DNA of 64,000 nt from JACCSI01 sp035575715 (GTDB taxonomy: Bacteria > Acidobacteriota > Vicinamibacteria > Vicinamibacterales > UBA2999). Where the stretch lies: positions 1 to 64,000 of the forward strand of contig DATLXN010000017.1 in assembly GCA_035575715.1 (NCBI GenBank). The letters run 5' to 3'. How positions within the stretch are numbered: position 1 is the first letter of the stretch; each line of letters opens with the position of its first letter. This document shows positions 51,501 to 58,410 of this stretch, one piece after another. A program made the position numbers and the translations under genes. Below the pieces are notes generated by a model. The model was given only the letters and a program-made list of their open reading frames with translations, ran no database searches and had not been told where the DNA came from.

Positions 51501-53838
51501 TTTGCCAGTCGCCTCGGACCCAGCGGTGCTGCCGACGCGCGTGGGCAAGCACGCTTGCGGGGTAGTCCTCCACCACCTCGACGTCGGTGACCAGAGCGGT
51601 TCGGGCGTGGACGCCCTCGAAGAGGTCGTGCGACAGGAGCGCGTTCTCGGGCACGCGCCCCTTCAGCGCGGCCATGAACGCGTCCACGTCGTAGAGGCCC
51701 TTGCCGGCGAAGATCCCCTCGCCGAACAAGTCCTGATAGGTGTCGGACACGGCCGTCGTGTACGGGTCCACGCCCGTGTGGCCGGCGTAGACGCGCGCGA
51801 AACGTGAATCGGCCGCACTGGACATCGTCACGCTCACCCGCGGCTGCAAAATGCCGTAGCCCTCGGTGACCCGACCCACCGACGCGTCGAAGCGCGGGCG
51901 GTTCAGTGGGTGCGCGATGATGCCGACCAGCTTGCGGGCGCTGTCGCGGGGCAGCAGCGTGTCGGCGTCGAGGGTGATGCAGTACCGCACGTGAGGAAGA
52001 ATAGAGACGTCGCCGACCTGCACGTCGAAGGTCGTGTCGGTGGCGCCACGCAGCAGCCGATTAAACTCCTCGATTTTTCCACGCTTGCGCTCCCAGCCCA
52101 TCCACACCTCCTCCGGCGCGTTCCAGCGCCGGACCCGGTGGAAGAGATAGAACCGGTCGTTCCGGCCGTCGCCGTAGCGCGCGTTGAGCGCTTCGATGCC
52201 GTGGCGGGCGGTGGCGAGCATCTCCTCGTCGCCGGCGGTTTCGCGCGACAGCGCGTCGGCGAAATCACTGAGCAGCGCGAAGTGGATCCGGGGATCGAGG
52301 TTGCCCAGGGCGACAACCTCGAGGTGTTCGATGAGCGCTGTGACCTGTGAGACGCTGGTCAGCAGCGCCGGTACGACGACCATGGTCCGCGAGCCTTCGG
52401 GGATGCCGGCTGGCAACTCGAGGCGCGGCAGACGCCGGGGAGGCGCCAGCCGGGCGGCGAGCCGTTGAATCGCCAGAATCGCGACCTCGCTCGCAGGCAG
52501 TGCCAGAAGCAGCGCCGTCCACACCTGGGTCATCGCCGTGCCGCCCTGGGCGCGGACGTAGGCGACACCAGCCGACAGCAGGAGTGCGGTCAGCACCGCG
52601 ATCGATCCGAGGTACGCGCCTGTCGCGTGCGCGAAGACCCCGCGCCACGCCCGCCTGATCAGCGGCGGATGAAAGGCGAGATCGATCTCGAGGTCGCGCC
52701 GGCCTTTCCCGATGAGGTGATAGCCGACGTGGGCCGTCCGATGCGCCGGTGATTCGGCTTCCGCCGCCTGTCGGGCGCTCTCGACAGCCCGCAACGCCAC
52801 CCGCACCTGGGCCTCGCCGGTGCTATCGGCCAGCTCCTCGACCGACTGCCGGTAGCGATCGCGACTGAGGAAATCCATCTGCGAATAGACCGCGACCGGA
52901 TCGCGTTGCAGGACCCGCTCGACGAGGCTCACGGCTTCGAAGTAGACACTCCAGTCGAGCGTCGCGCACAGGCGCAGGCTCGTGATGGCGTTGGCCACCG
53001 ACACCTGGGCCGCCGCCTGACGCTGATGCTCGCTGCGAATGGCAGCCTCGGTGGTGACCGATTGGGCGGCGAGGTGGTCATCGACCGCCGCGGCTACGCT
53101 CGAGAACCGCACACCGAACTCGCGGGCGCGCTGGAGGAGGTGCGCGACGAACGAGGCGTGCAGCACCGCCGGCAACGGCGGCGAGGACTCGCCCTCGCCG
53201 GCCGCATCGATCCGGCCAATGTAGGCATCGGCCGCCCGGCGCGCCGCGCGGGCGTCGAGCATTTCCTGGGCCAGGCGGCGCAGATTTTCGAGCAGGGCCA
53301 GGCGGAGCATGCTCGGCCAGGCCCACAGCTCGCCGATGGTCAGGGGCGCGACTGTTTGATAGCTGTGCAGGAAGCGCAATAACTGCTGTCTGCTGAGACG
53401 GCTGTCGCTGTGCCGGATGAGCTCGATCGCGAGGGCGTACACGCGCGCCTGGCCTGCCAGCTCACGCGCGGCAAGCTTCGGCAGCTTGCGGTAATAGCCA
53501 CGCGGGAGGTTCTGGCGCACCTCGGCAATCTCCGACGTCACCAAGTGAAAGTTGTCGAGGAGCCACTCGCCGGCCTGCGTGATGAACTCACCGCGGTGGA
53601 CGTCGTCAGCCAGCGTGCGGTACGCCGCGCTGAGCACGCGGACGTTGTCGTGAAACCGCGGCAAAACGCTCCCGGCCAGAGGGCTGGGATTTGGATCAAT
53701 GGTGAAACGCGCGGCGATGGACTTGGCCCGTTCCTCGAGACGCTCGATGCTCAGCAGCTCGTCGCGCAGGGGCGTGTCGTGATCGGAGGCGGGCCGAAGG
53801 GTGCGGCGATGGAAGAGCAGGCTGAGGCCTCGTATCAT
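45520..53838 (-). CDS. Cyclic beta-1,2-glucan synthase (NdvB/Cgs family)
   Basis: This 2772-residue membrane protein matches cyclic beta-1,2-glucan synthases in length and domain order. After an N-terminal helical region (about 1-400) come transmembrane helices, a GT84 glycosyltransferase domain with TLDADTLLPRDSA and the RQHRWVRGDWQ motif (about 640-790), further helices, a glycoamylase-like domain (about 1000-1500; TWGYFATLMGPEDHGLPPDN), and C-terminal carbohydrate-binding and GH94-type domains. The latter carry GYYQPGGAFGFRDQLQDVMA and GSGDWNDGMNLVG, which holds the phosphorylase-type Asp. These enzymes start, elongate, cyclise and trim periplasmic cyclic glucans. The gene stands alone inside the pyrE-flanked insert; no ndvA-type exporter is adjacent. 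Confidence 0.93.
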   Translation of the reverse strand: MIRGLSLLFHRRTLRPASDHDTPLRDELLSIERLEERAKSIAARFTIDPNPSPLAGSVLPRFHDNVRVLSAAYRTLADDVHRGEFITQAGEWLLDNFHLVTSEIAEVRQNLPRGYYRKLPKLAARELAGQARVYALAIELIRHSDSRLSRQQLLRFLHSYQTVAPLTIGELWAWPSMLRLALLENLRRLAQEMLDARAARRAADAYIGRIDAAGEGESSPPLPAVLHASFVAHLLQRAREFGVRFSSVAAAVDDHLAAQSVTTEAAIRSEHQRQAAAQVSVANAITSLRLCATLDWSVYFEAVSLVERVLQRDPVAVYSQMDFLSRDRYRQSVEELADSTGEAQVRVALRAVESARQAAEAESPAHRTAHVGYHLIGKGRRDLEIDLAFHPPLIRRAWRGVFAHATGAYLGSIAVLTALLLSAGVAYVRAQGGTAMTQVWTALLLALPASEVAILAIQRLAARLAPPRRLPRLELPAGIPEGSRTMVVVPALLTSVSQVTALIEHLEVVALGNLDPRIHFALLSDFADALSRETAGDEEMLATARHGIEALNARYGDGRNDRFYLFHRVRRWNAPEEVWMGWERKRGKIEEFNRLLRGATDTTFDVQVGDVSILPHVRYCITLDADTLLPRDSARKLVGIIAHPLNRPRFDASVGRVTEGYGILQPRVSVTMSSAADSRFARVYAGHTGVDPYTTAVSDTYQDLFGEGIFAGKGLYDVDAFMAALKGRVPENALLSHDLFEGVHARTALVTDVEVVEDYPASVLAHARRQHRWVRGDWQILFWLLPWVPTRAGPQRNRLPLISRWKIFDNLRRSLLAPATVILLALGWSTLPGHPAIWTAAVVASLAFPLYPLTLTALAGPGAQQPWRAFLRVLSEDLKTTFAQTALQLAFLAHHASEMVHAIVVTLVRLVATRRRLLQWETAAASAARGAGSSRRATARVFIEEMAASPSMALAGLLLVAATRPAALGAAVPVLALWGLAPLIAYVLSRPATVRHVELSHDDRQLLERIARQTWGYFATLMGPEDHGLPPDNLQETPDIRVAHRTSPTNIGMALLAILAAHDLDLIDVDELVTRIDATLTSMEGLERFEGHLLNWYDTRTLAPLPPAYVSTVDSGNLAGALMTLAEGLKALSRQPTSATQVCADFGTVAVAADRLAARAADFADGMNFRRLYDPQRQILSIGYRLADADGPGGLDGSYYDLLASEARLASFIAIAKGDLPEKHWFHLGRLLTGIRGMPTLLSWSATMFEYLMPLLIMRSYPGTLLAQTCEMAVRRQIDYGAGHGIPWGISESAYNVVDRHDTYQYKAFGVPGLGLKRGLGDELVVAPYATALASMLEPTRAAENFRRLAAEGLDGAYGYYEAIDYTRRHSDETAGGTRRPTGVVVRAYMAHHQGMTLVALANVLRGHVMVERFHADPRVKATELLLQERVPRQAPMTHPRAVEETHLSAPAEATAVRRFRSAHTRFPHAQFLSNGTYVAVVTNAGGGTSFCRGRTVTRYRDDPTRDPGSQFLYLRDVRGGMVWSATFHPIGTESADSVATFQAEKATFRRRDHDISTQLDIAVSTEDDVEVRRLEVTNHSDRVREIDVTSYAEIVLAAQADDLAHPAFGKLFVETEYLSANAALLCRRRPRAQEEAEAWAVHVVSLEGRSHGPVEWETDRARFLGRGRGPENPQALDGRPLSGTTGVPLDPIVSLRQRIRLEPGGVVRVAFCTGMAASRETAVALAQKYRAPSAAARTFALAHAQAQSALRHLGISSQEALLFERLASRVFYADGSLRASSDPLALNTLGQEGLWPHAISGDLPMVLVRVVHADDLKLVRQVLQAHEYWRLKGLSADLVILNEHPISYFDEMHAQITALLDTGPWRAWKHRPGGTYLLREDRLSEPERVLFATVARAVLSGDRGDLANQLDRPYAGWPAPGPGVHVSPDIPRLAVESPSRTEEEPVPPLVMSNGIGGFADSGREYVIVLDGARETPMPWVNVIANPSFGTIVTASGSSYTWSGNSRQNRLTPFANDPVSDPTAEAIFVRDDDTGAVWSPTPGPLRRAATSGRVVIRHTAGRTRFSRVTHGIRHGLDIFVDATDPVKFSRLTMTNADSSTRRLSVFAYHEWVLGPPRADQRAYVSTVRDTSTGAVLARNAYNTDYAGRVAFVYASEPPRSATADRMSFLGRNGSLAQPAALEQETLSERFGGGLDPCAALQVTVTLQPGESRELIFLLGEATDLNGARELIGRHGHAAGAAAAAAAVARFWDETLDAVQVRTPDDSIDLLLNRWLLYQDLSCRLWARSGYYQPGGAFGFRDQLQDVMALSLTKPDLQRAHLLRAARRQFLEGDVQHWWHEPSGRGTRTRCSDDLLWLPYVVAHYIQTTGDLAVLDEPLPFLEAPLLDPTVQEAYIQPTVSSEHGTLFEHCVRAIDKGLTSGAHGLPLIGSGDWNDGMNLVGRAGRGESTWLGFFLHTVLTEFAPLCVARGDRARAKRYHAEATRLAAMLELTWDGEWYLRGYYDDGTPLGSAQNEECRIDSIAQSWAVLSGAVPARFAERAMDAVRTHLIRRAPQILLLLTPPFDRSAQDPGYIKGYPPGLRENGGQYTHAAAWLVMALARLGSGDEAVEMFHLLNPANHTRTAADVERYKGEPYVLAGDVYGHATLAGRAGWTWYTGSASWLYRAGIESILGLKRRGPTFAIDPCIPAAWPEYAITWRFGRTTYEITVLNPERRCRGIGTAELDGAAVDPRAMALVDDGRTHHVRLVLGDRQPRSGAEAGRVRTTGPRTSA

Positions 53839-53873
53839 GGCGTTGGGGCGATGTCTGGTGATGCGCCATGGTG

Positions 53874-53928
53874 TCCATCCGACGCGTGCCCATTGTGCGC
53901 GAAGGGCGTGCCGATCACGTCGTTTTAA
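53874..53928 (+). repeat. 55-bp direct repeat, distal copy (orphan pyrE 3' end)
   Basis: This copy begins 35 bases upstream of the glucan-synthase start and ends with the same TAA. The codons before it do not resemble PyrE, so it is a gene remnant, not a gene. Downstream of it the GGDEF gene begins after 30 bases. The conserved reading frame with only silent changes shows it was once a translated pyrE end. Confidence 0.93.
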
Positions 53929-53958
53929 AAGAGCGTAAACTCTGCCCTAAGCTCGTCC

Positions 53959-55134
53959 ATGGAATTACTCCTCTGGCGGTGGAGCACTGCGGTCCAGATC
54001 AGCTCCGCGGTGATGATTGCGGTCTTCTTCGCCGCACTGGCGCGGTCGGACCGACGTGTCGATCTGCACTGGTGGGTTCGCGCGTGGTTCGTCAATGTCT
54101 TCGCGTTGAGCGTGACGATCGTTTACTGGTACCTGGAACCGCCGGAATCCTTTCGCCCGCTGGTGCGCGCACTCTATGTGGGCGGCAAGACCGCGTTTGT
54201 TCTGATGCTGCTGCAAGGTGCCTGGACGCTGGTGCGGCCCGCCGGCGTGCTGATGCAGCCCAGACTGATGACGGCGATCGCCGGCGCTGCCGGACTTGCC
54301 GGCGCCTTTCTGCTGACATCGGTGACGTTGGTCGGCGTCGGCCAGTCGTTGTTGATTGCGTCGATGATGACCATTGGTGCGATCGTCCTGGCGCGCTCTG
54401 GCGAACGCGGTGTGAGGTGGCTGGCTGGTGGTCTGGCCATTCGCGCCATCCTTGGGTACGTCGAAGCCGCGGCGTATACCTCACAACTGGTACCGTGGTT
54501 TCCGGTCTCGATGACTGAGTTCAACGCGACCTTCATGTCGACGCATTCGTCGTTCGACACCGGCGCCGAGTGGGTGATTGCGCTCGGCTGTGTGCTCGGG
54601 GTCACCGACCGCACGCAGTCCGAAATGCGGCGCGCCAATGAACGCCTGCTCGAGGCGCAACTCGATCTGCGCCGCCTCGCCGATCTCGATCCCCTGACTG
54701 GCCTGGCCAATCGTCGCGCATTGCCGGAAGTGTTCCGCTCGGTCCAGCCCAATGGCGCGACGCTGATGTTTTTCGACCTCGACGGGTTCAAAGGCATCAA
54801 CGACCTGCACGGCCATCATGTTGGCGACCTCAGCCTCAAGGCCTTTGCGTCGGCGCTCCGTGAATGCTTCCGACCAGACGATGCGGTGGTGCGGTTTGCC
54901 GGCGACGAGTTTCTTGTAGTCGCCAGCGGGCTCGATCAGACAAGCGTCGAGGACCGCATCGGTCAAGTGCGACGGCGCTTGCGCAAGGCGGGCGCGACGC
55001 TGCCACAGCTCGGGTTTTCAGTGGGTCTTGCTGAACTCGCGCCTGGCGGGCATCCTGACGCGGCGTTGGAGGCGGCCGATGCCGCGATGTACCGCGCTAA
55101 GGGGCACGAGCGGCGAACGACGGCGTCAGCCTGA
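53959..55134 (+). CDS. Membrane-bound GGDEF diguanylate cyclase
   Basis: The 391-residue protein has about seven N-terminal transmembrane helices (to about residue 215), a short coiled coil (RANERLLEAQLDLRRLADLD) and a GGDEF domain: DPLTGLANRRAL, FFDLDGFKGINDLHGHHVGD, and active site RFAGDEFLVV (AGDEF variant, usually still active). It should make cyclic di-GMP from GTP. The membrane part may sense an unknown signal. PilZ-domain protein at 32447 is a possible effector in the same cell. Confidence 0.92.
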   Translation: MELLLWRWSTAVQISSAVMIAVFFAALARSDRRVDLHWWVRAWFVNVFALSVTIVYWYLEPPESFRPLVRALYVGGKTAFVLMLLQGAWTLVRPAGVLMQPRLMTAIAGAAGLAGAFLLTSVTLVGVGQSLLIASMMTIGAIVLARSGERGVRWLAGGLAIRAILGYVEAAAYTSQLVPWFPVSMTEFNATFMSTHSSFDTGAEWVIALGCVLGVTDRTQSEMRRANERLLEAQLDLRRLADLDPLTGLANRRALPEVFRSVQPNGATLMFFDLDGFKGINDLHGHHVGDLSLKAFASALRECFRPDDAVVRFAGDEFLVVASGLDQTSVEDRIGQVRRRLRKAGATLPQLGFSVGLAELAPGGHPDAALEAADAAMYRAKGHERRTTASA

Positions 55135-55152
55135 ACGACCTGATAATAGGGA

Positions 55153-56115
55153 ATGCGCTCCTGCCACCCCGTCCTGCTCCTGTTCGCTGTCGTCGCGTTT
55201 TCCCCTGGACTGTTCGCTCAGGTTGCCACCGTAACGCGTCCGCAAGTGGACGGCGCAGCCCTCGAGCAGACGGTTCGTACACTGGCTTCCCCAGAATTTG
55301 GCGGGCGGCGGACCGGCACCGAGGGGAATGCCAAGGCGCGTGCGCTGATTGTCGAGCGCTTTCGCTCCATCGGTTTGCAGCCGCTCGGCACCGACTACCA
55401 GACATCATTCACGTTCGCCCCACGCGCCGCAGCCGGCGCGACGCCGACCACCGCGGATGGCGTTAATGTCGCCGCGATGTGCAAAGGCCGTGGCGCCGCC
55501 GACCAAGGGGTAATGGTGATCAGCGCGCATTACGATCACTTAGGAACCCGTGACGGCGCCATGTATCCGGGTGCCGATGACAACGCGTCGGGTGTCGCGG
55601 TGATGTTGGATCTGGCACGTCACTGCCGCACGTCACCGTGGCGTCATGACGCGGTGTTTGTCGCGTTCGACGCCGAAGAGCAGGGTCTGCAGGGTGCGCG
55701 CGCCTTCGTCGCCAACCCGCCGATTGCACGCGAACGGCTGGCGATCAACATCAACATGGATATGGTCAGTCGCAGTGCCAAGCGTGAGGTGTATCTCGCG
55801 GGCACACATCACCAGCCGGCGCTTCGCCCACTGCTCGAGCCGGTTGCCAAGCGTTCGGAGGTGAACGTCCTGTTCGGTCACGACAAACCAAAAGACATCG
55901 CCGGCGGTGTGGACGACTGGACGCCGCAATCGGATCACGGCGCGTTTCACAGCGCAGGCATTCCGTTCATCTACTTCGGCGTGGAAGATCACCCGGATTA
56001 TCACAAGCCAACCGACACCGCCGACAAGATCGACATGGCCTTCTTCGCCCAGGTGGCGCGCACCGTGCTCGACGCGGTGACGGCCGTCGATGGCGCGCTG
56101 CCGTTGCGCAAATAA
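55153..56115 (+). CDS. Exported M28-family metallopeptidase
   Basis: The 320-residue product begins with a signal peptide (VLLLFAVVAFSPGLFAQ) and continues as an M28 aminopeptidase-like zinc enzyme. Ligands are visible in ISAHYDHLGT (His, Asp), GADDNASGVAVMLDLAR (Asp), FDAEEQGLQGAR (catalytic Glu and Glu), NMDMVSR (Asp) and DHGAFHSAGIPFIYFG (His). It would remove N-terminal residues from peptides in the periplasm or outside. Confidence 0.92.
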   Translation: MRSCHPVLLLFAVVAFSPGLFAQVATVTRPQVDGAALEQTVRTLASPEFGGRRTGTEGNAKARALIVERFRSIGLQPLGTDYQTSFTFAPRAAAGATPTTADGVNVAAMCKGRGAADQGVMVISAHYDHLGTRDGAMYPGADDNASGVAVMLDLARHCRTSPWRHDAVFVAFDAEEQGLQGARAFVANPPIARERLAININMDMVSRSAKREVYLAGTHHQPALRPLLEPVAKRSEVNVLFGHDKPKDIAGGVDDWTPQSDHGAFHSAGIPFIYFGVEDHPDYHKPTDTADKIDMAFFAQVARTVLDAVTAVDGALPLRK

Positions 56116-56126
56116 TACCGAGACAG

Positions 56127-56999
56127 ATGGCCCGCGCCGCGACCCGCGCCGACCTCAAGGGTCGGCTCGAAGTGTTGTACCAGCAGTTCGACGATGCCCA
56201 GTCGGTGACCGATCCGATCCAGATCGTGCGCCGCTTCGCGCGTCCAGACGATCTGGAGATTGTCGCGTTCTGTGCCGCTGCCCTTGCCTTCGGCCGCGTG
56301 CAAAGCGTGCTCAATTCAATAGAAGGATTACTCCGCGTGATGGGCCCGTCGCCCGCCGCCTACGTGCGTGCATTCGAGCCGGCGCGCGACCGCCGCGCCC
56401 TCGATCACCTGGTGCACCGCTGGACGCGCGGTATCGATTTGGCCGCGCTGGTCTGGCTGCTTCGGCAGATGCTCGATTCGCATGGCTCGATCGAGAATTT
56501 TTTCGTTGCCGGGTCCGACCGCGACGCGGCGACCGTCGAAGGCGCGCTCGACAGCTTCTCGCGGCGCGCGTGTGCGCTCAATCAGAAAGCGGTCTACGGC
56601 CGGGTCGTGTCCAAACCAGGGGTCGCGTATTTTTTTGCCCGGCCCTCCACCGGCGGCGCATGCAAGCGCCTGAATTTATTCCTGCGCTGGATGGTGCGCC
56701 GCGATCACGTGGATCTCGGGATCTGGTCACAGGTGCAACGGGCGCAGTTGATCGTGCCGCTCGACACCCACGTCATTCGCCTCGGCACGTGTCTGCGGCT
56801 CACTCGTTACGCCAGCCCTGGCTGGCGAATGGCGGCTGACATCACCGCCTCTCTTCGTAAGCTGGATCCGGTGGACCCAGTGAAGTTCGATTTCTCGCTC
56901 TGTCATGTCGGCATGATGAATGCCTGCGGGTACGGGAAGCCGCAGGGTGACCGCAATTGCCCACTGCGCGGCCTGTGCCGGCCACGCGCGATCCGGTGA
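56127..56999 (+). CDS. TIGR02757/DUF2400 family protein
   Basis: The 290-residue product matches the TIGR02757 family of uncharacterised proteins: DPIQIVRRFARPDDLEIVAF, AYGRV-like QKAVYGRV, CKRLNLFLRWMVRRDHVDLG and VPLDTHVIRLG. The C-terminal Cys residues (RNCPLRGLCRPR) recall iron-sulfur DNA-repair glycosylases, to which the fold may be related. Function is unknown. The stop codon is formed within a GGTGATTGG repeat. Confidence 0.9.
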   Translation: MARAATRADLKGRLEVLYQQFDDAQSVTDPIQIVRRFARPDDLEIVAFCAAALAFGRVQSVLNSIEGLLRVMGPSPAAYVRAFEPARDRRALDHLVHRWTRGIDLAALVWLLRQMLDSHGSIENFFVAGSDRDAATVEGALDSFSRRACALNQKAVYGRVVSKPGVAYFFARPSTGGACKRLNLFLRWMVRRDHVDLGIWSQVQRAQLIVPLDTHVIRLGTCLRLTRYASPGWRMAADITASLRKLDPVDPVKFDFSLCHVGMMNACGYGKPQGDRNCPLRGLCRPRAIR

Positions 57000-57192
57000 T
57001 TGGCGATTGGTGATTGAGTGACTGCATTGGGTGAGCGATTTAATTGGAATTTAACGATTAGGGACGAGCGTTCTGCCACAATCGCGGTTGGGGCGCCATC
57101 ACTGGCTTAGTCGCCCAATGACCCAATGCCATCGCCCAATCCCAATGACCCAATTCAATCACCCAATCACCAAATCACTTATTCACTCAATC
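56995..57192. repeat. GGTGATTGG / CCCAATCA repeat, inverted pair
   Basis: GATTGG-type repeats run from the stop of the DUF2400 gene to about 57047, and the complementary CCCAATCA/CCCAATGA repeats run from about 57112 to 57192. Between them is unique sequence. The region holds no gene and could form a large stem-loop. It lies directly upstream of the PQQ-propeller gene. Confidence 0.8.
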
Positions 57193-57195
57193 GTG

Positions 57196-58410
57196 ATGGC
57201 GTGCGGAGTCATGACGGCGGCGACGCACGCGCAGGAGTGGTCCCAGTGGCGCGGGCCGAGCCGCGATGGGTCGGTGGTCGCGGCGAACCTACCTGCCGCG
57301 TGGCCAACCACCGCCCAGCGCATGTGGCGCGTCGAGGTCGGTGAGGGTTATTCGTCGCCCGTTGTAGTCGGCGGCCGCGTCTTCGTCCACAGCCGCCGCG
57401 ATCCGGAAGAGATCGTCACCGCCGTTGATTTCGCCAGCGGCAAAGTGCTCTGGCAACAAAAGTACGCGGCACCATTCGCGAAGAATCAGTACGCGGTGCG
57501 GATGGCGAAAGGCCCCAACTCCACTCCGATTGTCATCGGCCAGCATCTCTACACGCTCGGTGTCACCGGCGTGCTGACCGCGTGGCGCGTCGCCGACGGC
57601 ACCGTCGCGTGGCGCCAGGATTATTCGGGCTCGGTCGACACGTCGAAGTTGTTCTGTGGCACCGCGATGTCGCCGATGCTCGAAGGAGGGGCGCTCATCG
57701 TTCAGGTTGGCAGTGACATCCACGGCGGCCAGGTGCTCGCGCTTGATCCGGCGACAGGCACGCCACGCTGGACCTGGAAGGGGCCAGGCCCCGGATATGC
57801 CTCGCCCATCGTCCTCACTGCGGCCGGCGTCCGCCAGATCGTCACGCTGACCAATCAATCGATCGTCGGCATCGACGCCAAGACCGGTGCCTCGCTGTGG
57901 TCGATTCCGTTTCCAGACGAATGGCACGAGAACATCGTCTCGCCGCTGTGGACCGGGTCGCAACTGATCGTCAGCGGTGTCCGGCAGGGGACGCAGGCGT
58001 TCACCCTGGCGAACACCGGCGGCACATGGCAGGCCACGCAGGCGTGGAAGAACGCTGACATCACGATGTACATGAGTGCGCCAGTTGCCGCCGACGGCGT
58101 CATCTACGGGATATCAAACAAACGCAAAGGACAGTTCGTTGCGCTGAATGCGGCGACCGGCGCCGTGCGTTGGTCGACCGACGGCCGCGAAGGCGAGCAC
58201 GCCTCGATTCTGCTGGGGCCGGCGCATGTGATGTTTCTCACCAACGTCGGCGATCTGATCGTCGCCAAACGCGACGGGGCGAAGTTCAATGAAGAGCGGC
58301 GGATCGAGGTCGCCGACGGTGAGACGTGGGCGGTGCCGGCGTTCGTCCCCGGCGGTATCGTTATCCGCGATGGGCAAGGGCTGGCGCGGCTTGGTTGGCA
58401 TACGCCTTAA
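57196..58410 (+). CDS. PQQ-like beta-propeller protein, exported
   Basis: The roughly 404-residue product has propeller blades typical of PQQ-binding-like repeat proteins: EWSQWRGPSRDGSV, DFASGKVLWQQKY, RVADGTVAWRQDY, LDPATGTPRWTWKG and LNAATGAVRWSTDG. The N-terminus MACGVMTAATHAQ is a short signal-like segment. No dehydrogenase cofactor ligands are evident, so it is probably a binding protein. ATG 57196 is preferred, since the longer frame upstream only translates the repeat array. Confidence 0.85.
   Translation: MACGVMTAATHAQEWSQWRGPSRDGSVVAANLPAAWPTTAQRMWRVEVGEGYSSPVVVGGRVFVHSRRDPEEIVTAVDFASGKVLWQQKYAAPFAKNQYAVRMAKGPNSTPIVIGQHLYTLGVTGVLTAWRVADGTVAWRQDYSGSVDTSKLFCGTAMSPMLEGGALIVQVGSDIHGGQVLALDPATGTPRWTWKGPGPGYASPIVLTAAGVRQIVTLTNQSIVGIDAKTGASLWSIPFPDEWHENIVSPLWTGSQLIVSGVRQGTQAFTLANTGGTWQATQAWKNADITMYMSAPVAADGVIYGISNKRKGQFVALNAATGAVRWSTDGREGEHASILLGPAHVMFLTNVGDLIVAKRDGAKFNEERRIEVADGETWAVPAFVPGGIVIRDGQGLARLGWHTP

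Larger units (their letters stand above)
45382..53928. mobile_element. Genomic insert at the 3' end of the pyrE-like gene, carrying a single glucan synthase gene
   Basis: The 8.5-kb segment is bounded by two direct copies of a 55-bp sequence that encodes the last codons of the pyrE-like gene. It contains only the cyclic glucan synthase gene on the minus strand plus short spacers; no integrase or transposase is visible. The structure resembles an island integrated at the 3' end of a housekeeping gene, with the gene end restored at the junction. It may be a decayed element or the product of recombination between pyrE ends. The native downstream neighbour was probably the GGDEF gene. Confidence 0.65.

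Noticed and set aside
53410..53928. Plus-strand ORF of 172 codons ending in the PyrE-like tail CPSDACPLCAKGVPITSF
   Set aside because: Most of it is antisense to the glucan synthase and has no PyrE homology before the last 18 residues. Only the 55-bp repeat is meaningful, so it is a gene remnant and not a second pyrE-like gene.
57088..57195. Extended start of the PQQ-propeller protein
   Set aside because: The extra residues are only the translation of the CCCAATCA repeat array.
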